NCBI RefSeq assembly: GCF_027409185.1
Contig: NC_084462.1
Location: 27,069,577 to 27,133,576, forward strand
Reading direction: 5' to 3'
From: Cynocephalus volans
Lineage: Eukaryota; Chordata; Mammalia; Dermoptera; Cynocephalidae
DNA: 64,000 nt
Position numbers and translations under genes: made by a program. Within the stretch, counting starts at the first letter, position 1. Each line of letters starts with the position of its first letter. The notes under the pieces were generated by a model, which did not search any database, was not told the DNA's origin, and worked only from the letters and a program-made list of their open reading frames with translations. Of the stretch, positions 10,753-22,259 are shown one piece after another.

Positions 10753-11625
10753 GAAATACAATTCCATTTTGAAGGCAAAGAATTATTTGGGGAGCCTGGA
10801 AGGGCAGGGAAGACATTGGGGCAGGGCAATCAGGAACTAGTCTGTACAAAGCTATGGTAATCAAAGTGGTGTAAAACTGGCAAAAGGACAGAAATGTGGA
10901 CCAATGGAACAGAATAGAGAGTCCAGAAAGAAACCTTTACATATGGTCAATTGATATTTGACAAGTGTGCTGAGATCATTCAATGGGGAAAAGACAACCT
11001 TTTCAACAAATGCTGCTGGGGAAATTGAATACCCACATGCAAAAGAATGAAGTTTGGCCCTGACCTTACACCACATCCAGAAATTAACTAGACATGGAAG
11101 AAGTGAAACTACAAGACTCAGAAGAAAACACGTTGGATTTGGCAATGATTTCTTGGGTATGACACTAAAAGGCAGAGAACAAAAGGAAAGATAGATAAAT
11201 TGAACTTCATCAAAATTAATCAATTTGTGCCCTGAAAGACACTATCAAGAGAGTGAAAAGACAACCCACAGAATGGGAGAAAATATTTGCACACCACATA
11301 TCTGACAAGGGATTAATATCCGGAATATATAAAGAACTAATAAAATTCAGCACCCAAAACCCCCAAACAATCCAATTGAAAGATGGGCAAAGACTTTGAA
11401 TAGACATTTCTCGAAAGAAAATAGACAAGAGGCCAATAAGCCCATGAAAATATGCTCAGCATCACTAGTCATCAGGGAAATTCAAATCAATACGACCATG
11501 AGATACCCTTCACATATTGTTGGGATGGTTATTATGAAAAAAACAAAAACAAAACAGAAAATAACAGCGGTTGGCAAGGATGTGGAGAGACTGTAACCCT
11601 CGTGCACTGCCAACGTGAGTGTAAA

Positions 11626-11843
11626 GCAGTGCAGCCCTGAAGCCAAGCCAGCCCTAGTGAGCATCCGGGGAAGCTCTGTTTGTTTTCTAGGATGTCAAAT
11701 GTCCCTTCTCCCCATGGGGCCTGAATCTTGCCTCCTGTCAGAGCCAGACCAGGAAAGGCTGTTTTCTACTCTGGGCTCTGGGGGATTGTTGTAATTTAAA
11801 TGATTGTTTTAATAAATATTCTAAGCCGTAAAAGAAAAAAAAA
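11626..11843 (+). pseudogene. Retrocopy of an unidentified 3' UTR inside L1
   Basis: About 200 bp of sequence unlike L1 interrupts the L1 ORF2 reading. It ends with an AATAAA signal at 11811-11816, followed about 14 bases later by an A-rich tail at 11830-11843, after which L1 resumes at GGTGCAACTGCTGCAG. That is the form of a 5'-truncated processed copy of a cellular mRNA, limited to its 3' UTR. The source gene was not recognised, and no clear target-site duplication could be fixed. Confidence 0.55.
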
Positions 11844-12496
11844 GGTGCAACTGCTGCAGAAAACACTTTGGCAGTTCCTCAAAAACTTAAAGAATTGCCA
11901 TATGATCTATCAGTTCCACTCCTAAGTATATACCTTTCAGTAACAGAACAACCAGACAGAAGAAAATCTCCATCCAACAACAGCAGGACATACATTCTTT
12001 CCAAGTGCACATGGAACATTCTCCAGGATAGACAAAACATGTTAGGCCATAAAACAAATCTTAATAAATGGAAAAGAATTGAGATCATACAGTGTATGTT
12101 TTCCAACCACAAAGGGATAAAATTTGATGTCAGTAACAGAAGAAAATCGAAGAAATTCACAAATATGTGGAAATTAAATAACACGCTTCTAAATATCCAA
12201 ACAGCCAAATAAGAAATACCAAGGGAAATTAGAAAATACTTTGAGATGCTTGAAAATAAAAACATATCATACCAAAACTTACAGAAGCAGTGAAAGCAAT
12301 GCTCAGAGGGTAATGTACACCTGTGAAGGTCTATACCGAAAAAGAAGAAGGTTCTCAAATTGATAACCTAAACTTCTATCTTAAGATACTAGAGTAAACT
12401 AAACCCAGAGCAAATGAAATGAAGAAAATTGGAGAGGAAATAAATGAAATAGAGAATAGGACATCAATAGACAAAATGAGCAAAACCAAAGACAGT

Positions 12497-12955
12497 TGTA
12501 TCAGTTTCTTAGGGCTGCTATAACAAATTACTACAAACCGGGCAGCATAAAACAACAGGAATTAATTTTCTGACAGCTCTAGAGGCTAGGTATCTGAAAT
12601 CTAGGTATCAGCCATGCCGATTCCTTCTGGAGTTTCTGAGGGAGAATTTGTTCCGGGCCTCTTCCTAGCTTCTGGTGGTTGCCAGCGATCCTGGCGTTCC
12701 TTGCTTTGTAGACACAGGACTGTGTCTTCTGCTTCCATCATCTCATGGCATTGTCCCCCATGTTTCTGTGTCCAAATTTCTTTCTTCTTCTAAGAACATC
12801 AGTCATTGCGTTAGGACCTGCTCCAATCCTCTATGACCTCATCTTAACTTGATTACATCTGCAAAGGTCCTATTTCCAAATAATGTTACATTTGCACAAT
12901 CTGGGGGCTAGAACTGCAACATATATTTTGGGGGGACACAATTCAACCTATAACA
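12497..12955 (-). repeat. MLT1-type MaLR LTR
   Basis: The full LTR reads in antisense from TGTATCAGTTTCTTAGGGCTGC to CAACCTATAACA, with the usual order of MLT1 blocks, for example TAACTTGATTACATCTGCAA. It interrupts an L1 whose reading resumes at TTGGTTCTTTGAAAAGC. Confidence 0.85.
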
Positions 12956-13227
12956 TTGGTTCTTTGAAAAGCTAAACATAATTGACAAACCTTTTGCTAG
13001 ATCAATAAAAAAAGAGAGAAGATTTAAATCAGTAAAATCAGGAATGAAAGAGGGGATATTACTACCTACCTTACATAATCAAAAAATACTGTAAGGAATA
13101 CTGTGAACAACTGTACGACAGCAAATCTCATAACGTAGATAAAATGGACAAATTCCTAGAGCGATAGAAACTACCAAAACTGATTCAAGGAGAAAAAGAA
13201 AAGTAGAGTTAAAACCACCAATGTAGA

Positions 13228-13379
13228 GGGCCGAGCCCGTGGCGCTCTTGGTAGAGTGCTGCGCTGGGAGCGCGGCGACGCTCCCACCACGGGTTCGGAT
13301 CCTATATAGGACGGACCGGTGCACTCACTGGCTGAGTGCCGGTCACGAAAAAACGACAAAAAAAAAAAAAAAAAAAAAA
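13228..13379 (+). repeat. tRNA-derived SINE of a distinct subtype
   Basis: This copy starts with an A-box-like stretch (TGGCGCTCTTGG) and has a B-box-like GGTTCGGATCC, then TATATAGGACGG. A shortened second unit follows that lacks the middle of the tRNA-Ile-like half, and then a long A tail. The arm between the boxes forms a perfect 7-bp hairpin: GGGAGCG at 13266-13272 pairs with CGCTCCC at 13279-13285. A roughly 17-bp target-site duplication containing ACCACCAATGTAGA flanks it at 13211-13227 and about 13380-13396. Confidence 0.85.
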
Positions 13380-13660
13380 AAAACCACCAATGTAGAAAGG
13401 TCCAGGACCAGATGCTTTCATTGGTGAATTGCTTTTTGCGTTAGTACCAAGACCATTCTACGGGGAAAGAATAGTATTTTCAATAGATGGTGCTGGGACA
13501 ACTGGATGTCCACATGCAAAAGAATGAAGCTGGACACTACCTCGTGCCATATACAAAATTAATTCTCAATGGATGAAATACCTAAATATAAGTGCTAAAA
13601 TTATAAACGTTTACAAAAATATATAGGTGTAAATTGTCGTGACCTTTGATTAGTCAGTAG

Positions 13661-14135
13661 TATTAGGCCTCGTGGCTAACTTAACATCAGCACAGACAGG
13701 TTAAGTAACTTTCCTCCTTCTCCCCCTCCCCTTTCCCTTTTCTGCTCCGGGAACCGAGCAGCAAAATTCCTCTCCTGGGAAGGGGTAAACATGACCATCA
13801 TCATCAAAAGAACGTCTTGTGGGCTGCTGTAGCTGGCTTTGGTCTGGAGCACTTAGCACTGATATAGTGGCAGCACTAATTAGAAACCTATGCCCTCACC
13901 GACCAGGTGTTAGCAGACTACAGGGACTGTGTCACCTTGATACCACTGGTTTTGAGGTTGCCCATTACTCTGCCAGAGCCCTCAAAGGCTTATAAACCCC
14001 CGCTTTCCTCTGTTCAGGGGAACTGATCTAGCTCAGTCTCCCCTTCATGTTAGTGGAATAAAAGCTTTTTGGCTGAAATGGCACCTGGCTTAGGTCTCTC
14101 TCTCTCTCCTTTTTCTCCATCTCACGGACCTAACA
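13661..14135 (+). repeat. Solo LTR of an endogenous retrovirus
   Basis: The 475-bp insert is flanked by AGTAG at 13656-13660 and 14136-14140, and the surrounding L1 reads straight across it. It ends in CCTAACA and begins TATTAGG, which fits an inverted-repeat TGTTAGG start with one change. A TATAAA box lies at 13991-13996 and an AATAAA polyadenylation signal at 14057-14062, the normal U3-R order for the plus strand. The internal viral genes are absent, as after recombination between two LTRs. The viral class is not certain. Confidence 0.8.
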
Positions 14136-15261
14136 AGTAGTTTCTTAGTTTTGACACTAAAAGCACAAGCAACTAAAGAAAAAACAGATAACTTGGACTT
14201 TACAAAAATTAAGGACTTCCGTGTGTCAAAGGACACTATGAAGAAAATGAAACGACAACACAGAGAATGGGAGAAATGTTTGTAAATCATATATATGATA
14301 AGGGCCTAGTATCCAGAATATATAAAGAGCTCTTACAACTCAACAATACAAAGACATTACAATTTAAAAATTGGGCAAAGGATTTGAATGAATATTTCTC
14401 CAAATAAGATATACAAATGATCGGTAAGTACACAAATGGAAGCTCAACATCATTAATCATTTGGGAAATGCAAATCTAGACCATAATGAAATACCTCTTC
14501 ACACTCACTAGGCTGGCTATAATCAAAAAGTGGAAAATAATAAGTGTTAATGAGGATGTGGGGGTTATGGCACCCTCATTCACTGCTGGTGATAATGGGG
14601 AAGCCGCTGTAGAAAACAGTGGCAATTCTTCAAAAAGTTTTACATAGAATTACCTTATACCCAAGAAAACTAAAACAGGGGTTCAGACAAAAACTCATAC
14701 AGAAATTTTCATAGCAGTTTTATTCATATTAGCCACAAAGTGGAAACAGCCCAAATATCCATCAACTGATGAATGGACAGACAAAATGTGGTACGTCCAT
14801 TCAATAAAATATTACACAGCCACGAAAACAAATGAACTACTGAAACATGCTACAACATGAATGAACCTTAGAAATGTTATGCTGAGTGAAAGAAGCAAGT
14901 CAGAAAGGAGTGCATACTGTAGGATTCCATTTATATGACATGTCCACGGCAGGGAAATCCATAGTGACAGAAGGTACACTAGTGGTTCACAAGGGGGATG
15001 GGGAGTAGATGCTAATAATGGGTGTGGTGTCTCTTTTTTGGGATGATAAAAGTGTTCTCGAATTAGTGGTGATAATTGCATAACTCTTTGACCATACTAA
15101 AAATTGCTGAACTGTACACTTTAAAATGGTGAATTTTATATTATGTGAATTATGTCTCAATAAAAAATGTGCAAAGAGACACAAGAAAATAAACAAAAAA
15201 CCTGATAGCGTTATACATCAAAAAGAATGAATTTTGCTGTCTGTAAGTTTAAAATCTAAAT

Positions 15262-15680
15262 ATGAAGATATTTCAAGTTTCTTGAGGGTAGACCCTAAAT
15301 GCTTATCATCTCTGTGCCTCCCGGAGAGCCTAGTATGTTGCCTTATGCTCAGAAGTTGCTTATTAAAGTAAATGACAATTAAATAGAGATTCTCTTCTGT
15401 GGAGAAGCATTAACACCTTCAGGGCAATTACTTTTTCATTCCCACAGCACATGGCTGACAAGAGGTTCCTATCTCTCAAGGCTTGACAACCGTCTAATTA
15501 TAGTGAGAACATCATGACCTAAGAACCATTTCTGAAATGTCACCAGCTGCCAACCGATGTCAATGCCTTCCAGAGAAACCTAAATCTGACTAGACAGACC
15601 ATCCTCTGCCCGCAACTTCTTGTTTACATTCTGACCTAACTTCCTCTGTCTCCTCCTAGAGTTTCCACACACGTGCACAT
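15262..15680 (+). repeat. First copy of a diverged 420-bp repeat pair
   Basis: This segment matches 19003-19425 in the same order and orientation, for example AGTTTCTTGAGGGTAGA here against AAATTTCTTGAGAATAGA there, and CTGCCAACC and CAACTTCTT blocks in both. By eye the two are roughly three-quarters identical. The function is unknown. Confidence 0.6.
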
Positions 15681-16527
15681 GTGTACACATACCCACCGTG
15701 GATTGTGACCTGAGCAAGAAAATATCTTTCATTGGGTCAAGCCACTGAGATTTGGGGGTGTATCTTTCTTATCAAGGCCCTGGAGCAAACAGACTGCACA
15801 CAGACTCACCGTGGGGTGCTTGAGGGGAACTTATTAAAGGGACTATTTACAAAGGTGTGGATGAAGTGGGGATGGTGCAGGAGCCCAGGGCTGGGAACGG
15901 CTGAGACTCATTCCACACCCAGGCGTGAAGAAGAGAGGGCAGGTGTGGTTCTGGGACTGATAAGAGCAGCTGCATCGCTAGAGGGACTAGGCGACTGGCT
16001 GGTGTCTCCCACTGGTCAAACCCAACCTGAAGCCAGATGCTGAGGAGCCTCTAGAAGCAGGGCATGAAGGTCAGCCTATTCCACCCAGAAGGACGGAGGG
16101 CGGGAAATATCCCACCCACTCTGCTATAGCAGTCATTGCTGCTTAAACCGACATTATACCAAAGCCAAAGGTCAAACCTCCTTTACAAGGGTTTATTCCC
16201 TAGAGTTTGTGAGGGGAGTCAGTGAGTGAGGGGTGGGCTTTTGAATCAGAATGCAGAGGGTCCCAGACTTCATGATGGTGAGACAGTCTTCTGCCTTCGG
16301 TGGAAACTGCACTTGGAGCTCCCGTACAGCCATTCTGTTCTCACTTATTCAATAAACTCCACGAGCTAGTCAACCCTTTCTTATAAAATAGGCTTTGGGT
16401 TGGATGATTTGCCTAAACTGTGGGCTAATGTACGTGTTCTGAGCACATTTAAGGTGGGCTGGGCTCAGCTATGATGTTTGGTAGGTTACGTGCATTAAGT
16501 GCATTTTCGAATTAGGATATTTTCAAC
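15681..16527. other. Intergenic, no gene seen
   Basis: No exon or assignable repeat was recognised. The block from about 15760 to 16130 could be an old LTR, judging by its composition, but nothing decisive is visible. Confidence 0.35.
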
Positions 16528-16563
16528 TTACAATGGGTTTATTGCAACGTAACCCCATTGTAA
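16528..16563. repeat. 36-bp inverted repeat within an old dispersed repeat
   Basis: TTACAATGGG at 16528-16537 is the exact complement of CCCATTGTAA at 16554-16563, giving a 10-bp stem with a 16-base loop. I have seen similar wording in ancient mammalian repeats but cannot name the family. Confidence 0.5.
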
Positions 16564-16904
16564 ATCAAGGAGCATCTGTGACTGAACTAAGAGGGATAAC
16601 AAGATCTACTTCCCCAATTTGTGACGAAGAACAAGTTAATATCTGTGGAAGTGTTTTATAAAGTTCGTACAAAAATAATTCATTGCAATTACTTCTCATC
16701 CCTGTTGGCCCCTCCCCAGGATCACCAGCCACCCAAACTTTACATCACCAAGGACTTACATCTGCCCCATCTAAATTCCCACTATGCTGTCCTCACTTTG
16801 GCCTTTGTCATCGCCTGTGGTTTCCTAAGTGGTATTCACTGCCTCTGGTTTCTTTCTGGAGAGGACACAGGAAAGACACAGGCGTCGGAGCCAAATGGAT
16901 ATGG

Positions 16905-17090
16905 GGTTGAATGGAGGCTTTTCTACTCATCGGCTGGTGACATTAAATGGCCTGAGTAGTCCTCTTAACGTTAATGTTCTCAGCTGTAAAATGGGGACAA
17001 TAAAGCTACGCTCAAAACATTAGAAGTAATGTATGTAAGTCACCTGGCAAAGCAACTGATCAGCAGAGTATAGTTATCACTATTATTATT
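16905..17090 (+). repeat. MIR SINE
   Basis: Sense MIR wording is present around TTCTCAGCTGTAAAATGGGG, followed by ACAATAAAGCT and an ATT-rich end near 17085. Confidence 0.6.
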
Positions 17091-19002
17091 ATTGACAGCA
17101 CCCCAGTCCCCAGCAGTACCGGACCAATCTCCCCAAAGAACAGATCTGGGCTCAAGCCCACAGGTGATTCCTCACTGGCTGGAAGTGAAGAACAAACTCC
17201 TTGTTGCTGGGAAGGAAGTTAGGATCTGGGGGGAAGCTATTCAAAGAAGCTGGCAGAGGTATCAAGGTTGGCTGAGGCATAACAGGAGGCCAGTGAGAAA
17301 GCTTGGGAAGTCGTAGAGGTCACCCTGATCTCGCGGGGACAGATTCAGACATAGGAGAAAGAAGCAAAGTAGGGAGAGAAAGGAAGCAGAGTGATGGCCT
17401 GGTTTGTGTTCTTCTGGTAAGAAGAGGGAGGAAACCCACGCACACAGAAGGAATCTGAGGACCTGGAGCCCAGGGACCCACAAATTCCACCCGGGGTTGC
17501 CCTGGGTACGGACTAGGCCCCCACTCATGGCAGTGCATCATGATGAGCAAAAGCACATGCCAATGTGGGCAACGGGCATCACGAGGGGGGCCACAATTCG
17601 CATGTGTCTCAGTAGCTGTGGCTTGGGGGCAGATGCGGAGAGGATTTTGGATGAGGTTTGCGGATGACTTGCTCCTGCAGTGCAGCTCCCGGTGGTAATT
17701 CCTGGAGTTGCATGTCCTCGATGTCTTGCCTCATCTGTCTCTTGGCGTTGCTGCCTGGGAGCGATCATAGGCTGGTAAAAAGCAAAGACCCCTCCTCGGG
17801 GGGCCCTGCGTGAGTTGGCCTGGCATTGACCTGGGATCCTTGGATTGCAGCAGCAGGTCCACCAACCCCTTCCTGGAGGACTGGGGAGTGGGACAGGTGC
17901 ATTGAAACTTTCCAGGCCCCTTACTGGGGAAAGGAGCTCTGCATGGGAATCAGAAGACCGAAGCTGACATCCCAGCCCTGCTACTATGGTCTGAGTTTCA
18001 GGCATTATTTCAGCCCCTCTGAGCCTGAAAAACAGGCCCAATAATTCCCTGCAAGGGTGTTCTTATTCAAAGCCCACCAATTTTTACTGATTCTTCTGTT
18101 TCCTGAATGGCCTTCTTGGGAGTGGGATGGAGGAGAGAGTCCACAACCATACACACTATTAAACACAAAGAGAAGATTGATATGAAACCAGCAGATACCA
18201 ATTTCAATGCACCAAAGCACACAGAAAATGCCCCTCACATCTGAAGCTCTGTAAAAGAAACAGTGACCCTCTCAATACTTGAAATGACTCTTTGACCTCC
18301 CCAACACTCTACAGGCAGGAGGCAAGATGAGAAAGCTGCTGAACTGCATGCAGAACCCCTCGTTCAACACCTACTTCAGAGGTGGTTATTGAGTTTAATG
18401 ACATCCCAGATGGGGGACCCAACAGCCAAAGGGATCAATGGAACAGGGAGCCACTTCCAGAGACAGAACCAAGACCTGGTCAAGGAATTCCCCCCCATCC
18501 TGGGTAGGGAGCTTTTGCGAGGTACGCTTAGGGCATATGCCTTTTAGAACTGCCGTGGACGAGTGGCCGCTGCCTTCCATCCTTCCTCTGTCTGAGTGGG
18601 AGTGTTTACTGGGTTAATCTGTCCCGTTCCTGCACTGTGTGTTGGTGAATATTGGGGACGAGGGCAGATAACTTGCCGGTTTTATTCATTGGTCTGTGGA
18701 TCAAGAGGAGCCACAACTGATCTGAAATGGAGACTATCATGAGACCCTAGACTTTGATCCTGATGCCATGACTGGATGGGATTTGGGGTTTTTCCTAGTG
18801 GAAGGATATTTTAGTGGGAAGAGAGGGAAGCAAAGATTCACCAAGAGGTTGGACTGTGATTGATTATTTTACTGTTCCAAATATTTGCTGCTCTTCTCTA
18901 TAATAGGAGTATCATCTCTGCCCCTTGACATGAGGCTGTGGTGTCCCCCACACTTTTAAAAAATTTTTGGTGGTACCCCTTTACGTGGGAGAATCATACA
19001 AA
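17091..19002. other. Intergenic, no gene seen
   Basis: The longest open frame, 17538-18041 on the minus strand, resembles no protein I recognise and overlaps open frames on the other strand. A short MIR-like piece lies near 17960-18060. Nothing else could be supported. Confidence 0.4.
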
Positions 19003-19413
19003 GATATTACAAATTTCTTGAGAATAGATCCTCGATCTGAACCATCTTTGTACTTCCCAGAGAGCCTGGGACACTGCCTATGCTTAGTAGTTACTTACTA
19101 AAATAACTGATAATTAAATTAAAGATAATCTTTGAGCAAACATTAGCAACTTTAGGGCAAAATATCCTTCCACTTGTATGGCCCAGTGCTGTCTGAAGAT
19201 TGCTATTTCTCAGTGATTGGCAAGCCTTCAATTACAGGGAGTACACACTGACTTGGAGAGTTGCATTATGAAATGTTTCCAACTGCCAACCCACGTCAGC
19301 ATGCCCAGTGTCTTCCAGAGAAATAAACCCTCAGCGTGACTGTCCTCTGACCACAACTTCTTCTACCCATTTTGACCCAACTTCCTCCGTCTCTTCCCAG
19401 CTGGAGCCAAACT

Positions 19414-19425
<12 letters not shown>
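19003..19425 (+). repeat. Second copy of a diverged 420-bp repeat pair
   Basis: It is homologous over its whole length to 15262-15680, starting and stopping at about the same points. Here the right end runs into an AC microsatellite. Homology seems to stop at both outer edges, which suits either a dispersed repeat or an old local duplication. Confidence 0.6.
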
Positions 19426-19471
<46 letters not shown>

Positions 19472-19488
19472 CTCTCTCTCTCTCTCTC
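19417..19488. repeat. Compound microsatellite (AC)26(TC)10
   Basis: Uninterrupted AC units run from 19417 to 19468 and change directly into TC units up to 19488. An uninterrupted array of this length is likely to vary between individuals. Confidence 0.95.
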
Positions 19489-19883
19489 CTCTGAATACCT
19501 TGACAACTCCCCAGACCAAAATGTCCCCTTCTTGCTGATGAGTCACTCGTTTGCTTGGAAGTATAAATTGTTGTTTCTGATGACTCCACCTCTGAGGGGG
19601 TGTTTTCCATCCTGGAAAGCTCTGTGCTGGTTCCCAGGGCACTGCTGTGAATGACGGCATGGGGAAGGGTGGCATCTGTCTTGCTTGCAGGTGGTTCTGA
19701 GGGTTAGATACAGTGTTTGGCATGTGGTAGGCACTTGTCAGTGGTAGGTTCTCATTACTTGGCCAGGAGACTTTCAGCTTTGGGTCCAAGCTGCGAACAC
19801 CCCAATATTGATCTGTGGGCAGAAACATGGGCACCGTGACAGAAAGCTGGGGGAAAGGTGCGTGGCGAGTAAAGCTATTTTCT
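19489..19883. other. Intergenic, no gene seen
   Basis: No exon or repeat family was recognised between the microsatellite and the SINE. Confidence 0.4.
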
Positions 19884-19977
19884 TTTCTTTTTTAAAAGAT
19901 GACCGTTAAGGGGATCTTAACCCTTGACTGGGTGTTTTCAGCACCACGCTCTCCGAAGTGAGCCGCTGGCCAGCCCT
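19884..19977 (-). repeat. tRNA-Ile-type SINE, single unit
   Basis: The minus strand carries one diverged tRNA-like unit with an A-rich 3' tail. A 14-bp target-site duplication, TAAAGCTATTTTCT, lies at 19870-19883 and 19978-19991. The unit has more substitutions than the copies at 10574 and 30224, so it is probably older. Confidence 0.85.
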
Positions 19978-19991
19978 TAAAGCTATTTTCT

Positions 19992-20434
19992 GATTCGACG
20001 AAGCTTTCTAAAGCGAAGATCATTGAACAAGTATCTGTGGAACACCTGCTCTGTGTGGCTCCTTCTGAGTATTAGGGTCTGGCATCGTCAGGAGGCCTGG
20101 GGCTGTGGAATGCCCACCCAGGGCCCCACAGCAGGTTAGGGGCAGGGCTGAAACCAGAGTTTGAGTCTCATCGTCCTGACCCAGCAGTAAGGAAATGCCC
20201 TTTATCAGTGCAAGTGGAAGTGGTGTTTCTCCTGAAAGGAGTGGAAATGTCACTGTGAGTCATGCTGGAAAGAGGTCAGTTCTTGGACAAAAAAATGAAG
20301 CGTGGGAGGAAGGCCTCAGACAGAAGGGAAAGCAAAGCCCTTTCTCTCCCCAGGCCTCAGGGCCACCAAGCCTGGTTCATTGTATGTGACAACTCAGCTC
20401 GCTAAGGTGCCCGTCATTTGGTGGAACAGCAATC
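19992..20434. other. Intergenic, no gene seen
   Basis: No exon, RNA gene or assignable repeat is visible here. Confidence 0.4.
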
Positions 20435-20846
20435 TAGATGTTGCTGTGAAGGTATTTTTTAGACATGATTAACATTTAAATCAGTAGACTTTGAGTAAAG
20501 CAGATTATCCACCATAATGTGAGTGGGCCTCATCCAGGTGCAGGCTGTAAGGTCAAAGGCTGAGGCTTTCCAAAAAGGAAGGAATTCGGCCTCAAGACTG
20601 CAACATAGAAACCTGGCCTGAGTCTCCAGCCTGCTTGGCCTGCCTGCAAAATTCAGACTCAAGATTGCAGCATTAAGACTTCCCTGGGTCTCCAGCCTAA
20701 TGGCCTGCCCTGCAAATTTTGGACCTGTCTGCCTCCGCAATTGCTTGAGCCAATTCTTCAAAATAATTAAAGATTGACTGTAGTTTTCTCTTCTCTATGT
20801 ATACATATCCTGTTCATTCTGTTTCTCTGAGAACCTGACTGGTACA
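20435..20846 (+). repeat. MLT2-type ERVL LTR
   Basis: It opens with TGAAGGTATTTTTTAGAC and AACATTTAAATCAGTAGAC and closes with CTGTTTCTCTGAGAACC and an ACTGGTACAAG block, the sense order of MLT2 LTRs. The middle holds a diverged direct repeat of about 70 bp, where GACTGCAAC..CTCCAGCCT is echoed by GATTGCAGC..CTCCAGCCT. Confidence 0.8.
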
Positions 20847-22255
20847 AGTGATTTCTCCAGAAACTGGCTCCTGCTGGGAGGACTGAGGCTGGGAGTCGGG
20901 CAGGAAGAACCCTGGAAGGGATCCTGTAGGTGGGTCAGCACCCATAGCCCTGGACTTCAGCCCCTTCTAAGACTCAGCTGGGAGCATCTGAGTGAGAGGT
21001 CCGCAAGCTCCCGCCTGTGGCTCAAATCCACTTGCAGACCATTGTGTACAGTCCACAGAGTTAAGATTGGATTTTGTATTTTCAAAGCCTTGTTAAAAAT
21101 AAATATATAACGAGGAATATGTGACAGAGTCCATATGTGGCCCACAGCACCTAAAGTATTTATTATTTGGCCCTTTACAAAAATAGTTTGCTGACTACGT
21201 GTTAACATTCAGTGCCCTCTCACCTGCTGTTAGGGCCTGCCCTTAGCTGTGCTGTGGGGAACCAAGGGTCATATGTCAAAGCAAGGAGGTTAGCGGTCAG
21301 ATGGGCCGAAGCAGTGGAGACACTGTCAGAAGAACTGTGCGTCCAGAGTGAGGTCATCTCACAAGAGACAGGTGTGGTCAGAAGGCCAGAGAGGGAGAAA
21401 CTGAGAAATTCACCTTGAGTCCATGAGAGGCAGCCCCCTAGGGGACGTGCAGAAGTAATGCAGGTGGATAACGTGGTGGAAGCGGGGGCCCAGTACCAGC
21501 AAGGTGGGCTGTAAGTAAATCTCACTTTGGGAGTTTAATGAAAATAATGTGATTTTATTTGTGAAGGTCTAGACTTACCATTTCTGTGGATAGCAGATCA
21601 GAATTCTCCAGCATGGAAACTGAATTGGTGGGTGAGGTGGGTGGTGGGCAAGGACTCAGAGCCAAGCAGCTTGGCTGGCCTTGTGAGTGCTATGTGCCAC
21701 ACAGCTCTGCTGAAGCATGGGGACATAGCTCTAGGAATGAGGACAGCTTCTAACGGTGGGGTACTCTTGTTCATTACAGAAATATGTCTTCAATGCTAGC
21801 ATATAAGGAGACAAATGCAATGCCTCTTCCCAAGAAGAAACCTAAAACGCAGGGTTTATTTTTGCCTACTTGAATATATAAACTTTTAGGAATGCAGAAT
21901 CATATGCTTACTTAAATATTTTATTTATTAATCTAGCTATATGTTCATTTTTAAAATCACATATTATTTATAGCAATTTATTACTTTAGAAATATTGAAT
22001 TTTCCACTTTTTTATTTTACAAAACTTTTTTTTTTTTTTTCAAATTTCCCCGTTTCTTTGACATCAGTGTTTTTTTTATCATCACCGGAAATCTTCCTCT
22101 TTAAAAAAGCCCAGCTTTTTATTATGGAACATTTTAATCATATATACCAATGGAGAGGCTAGTATAAGCACCCTTCACCAACTTCAATAGTTATCTACAC
22201 CTGGATAATCTTGCTTTCTTTATGCCCCACCCACATCTCACCTCCTATATTATAT
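20847..22255. other. Intergenic, no gene seen
   Basis: Mostly unique-looking sequence that turns AT-rich after 21860. The open frame at 21220-21525 has no recognisable homology. The segment from about 22090 may be an old L1 piece. Confidence 0.4.
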
Positions 22256-22259
22256 TTTT

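Larger units (their letters stand above)
10826..15165 (+). repeat. Block of sense L1 fragments with nested insertions
   Basis: Sense L1 ORF2 and 3' UTR wording covers most of this span: the late ORF2 block at 10826-11625, an earlier L1 segment at 11844-12496, further pieces at 12956-13227 and 13397-13660, and a 3' end at 14141-15165. The last ends with wording like 'gtgaattatgtctcaataaa', the usual end of old L1 elements. ORF2 is broken by many stops. Inserted into it are a retrocopied 3' UTR, an MLT1 LTR, a SINE and a solo LTR, each listed separately. At least two different L1 copies must be involved, because ORF2 regions repeat. Confidence 0.75.

Noticed and set aside
17538..18041. 167-codon open frame on the minus strand
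   Set aside because: No similarity to any protein I know. It crosses a MIR-like piece and is shadowed by frames on the + strand.
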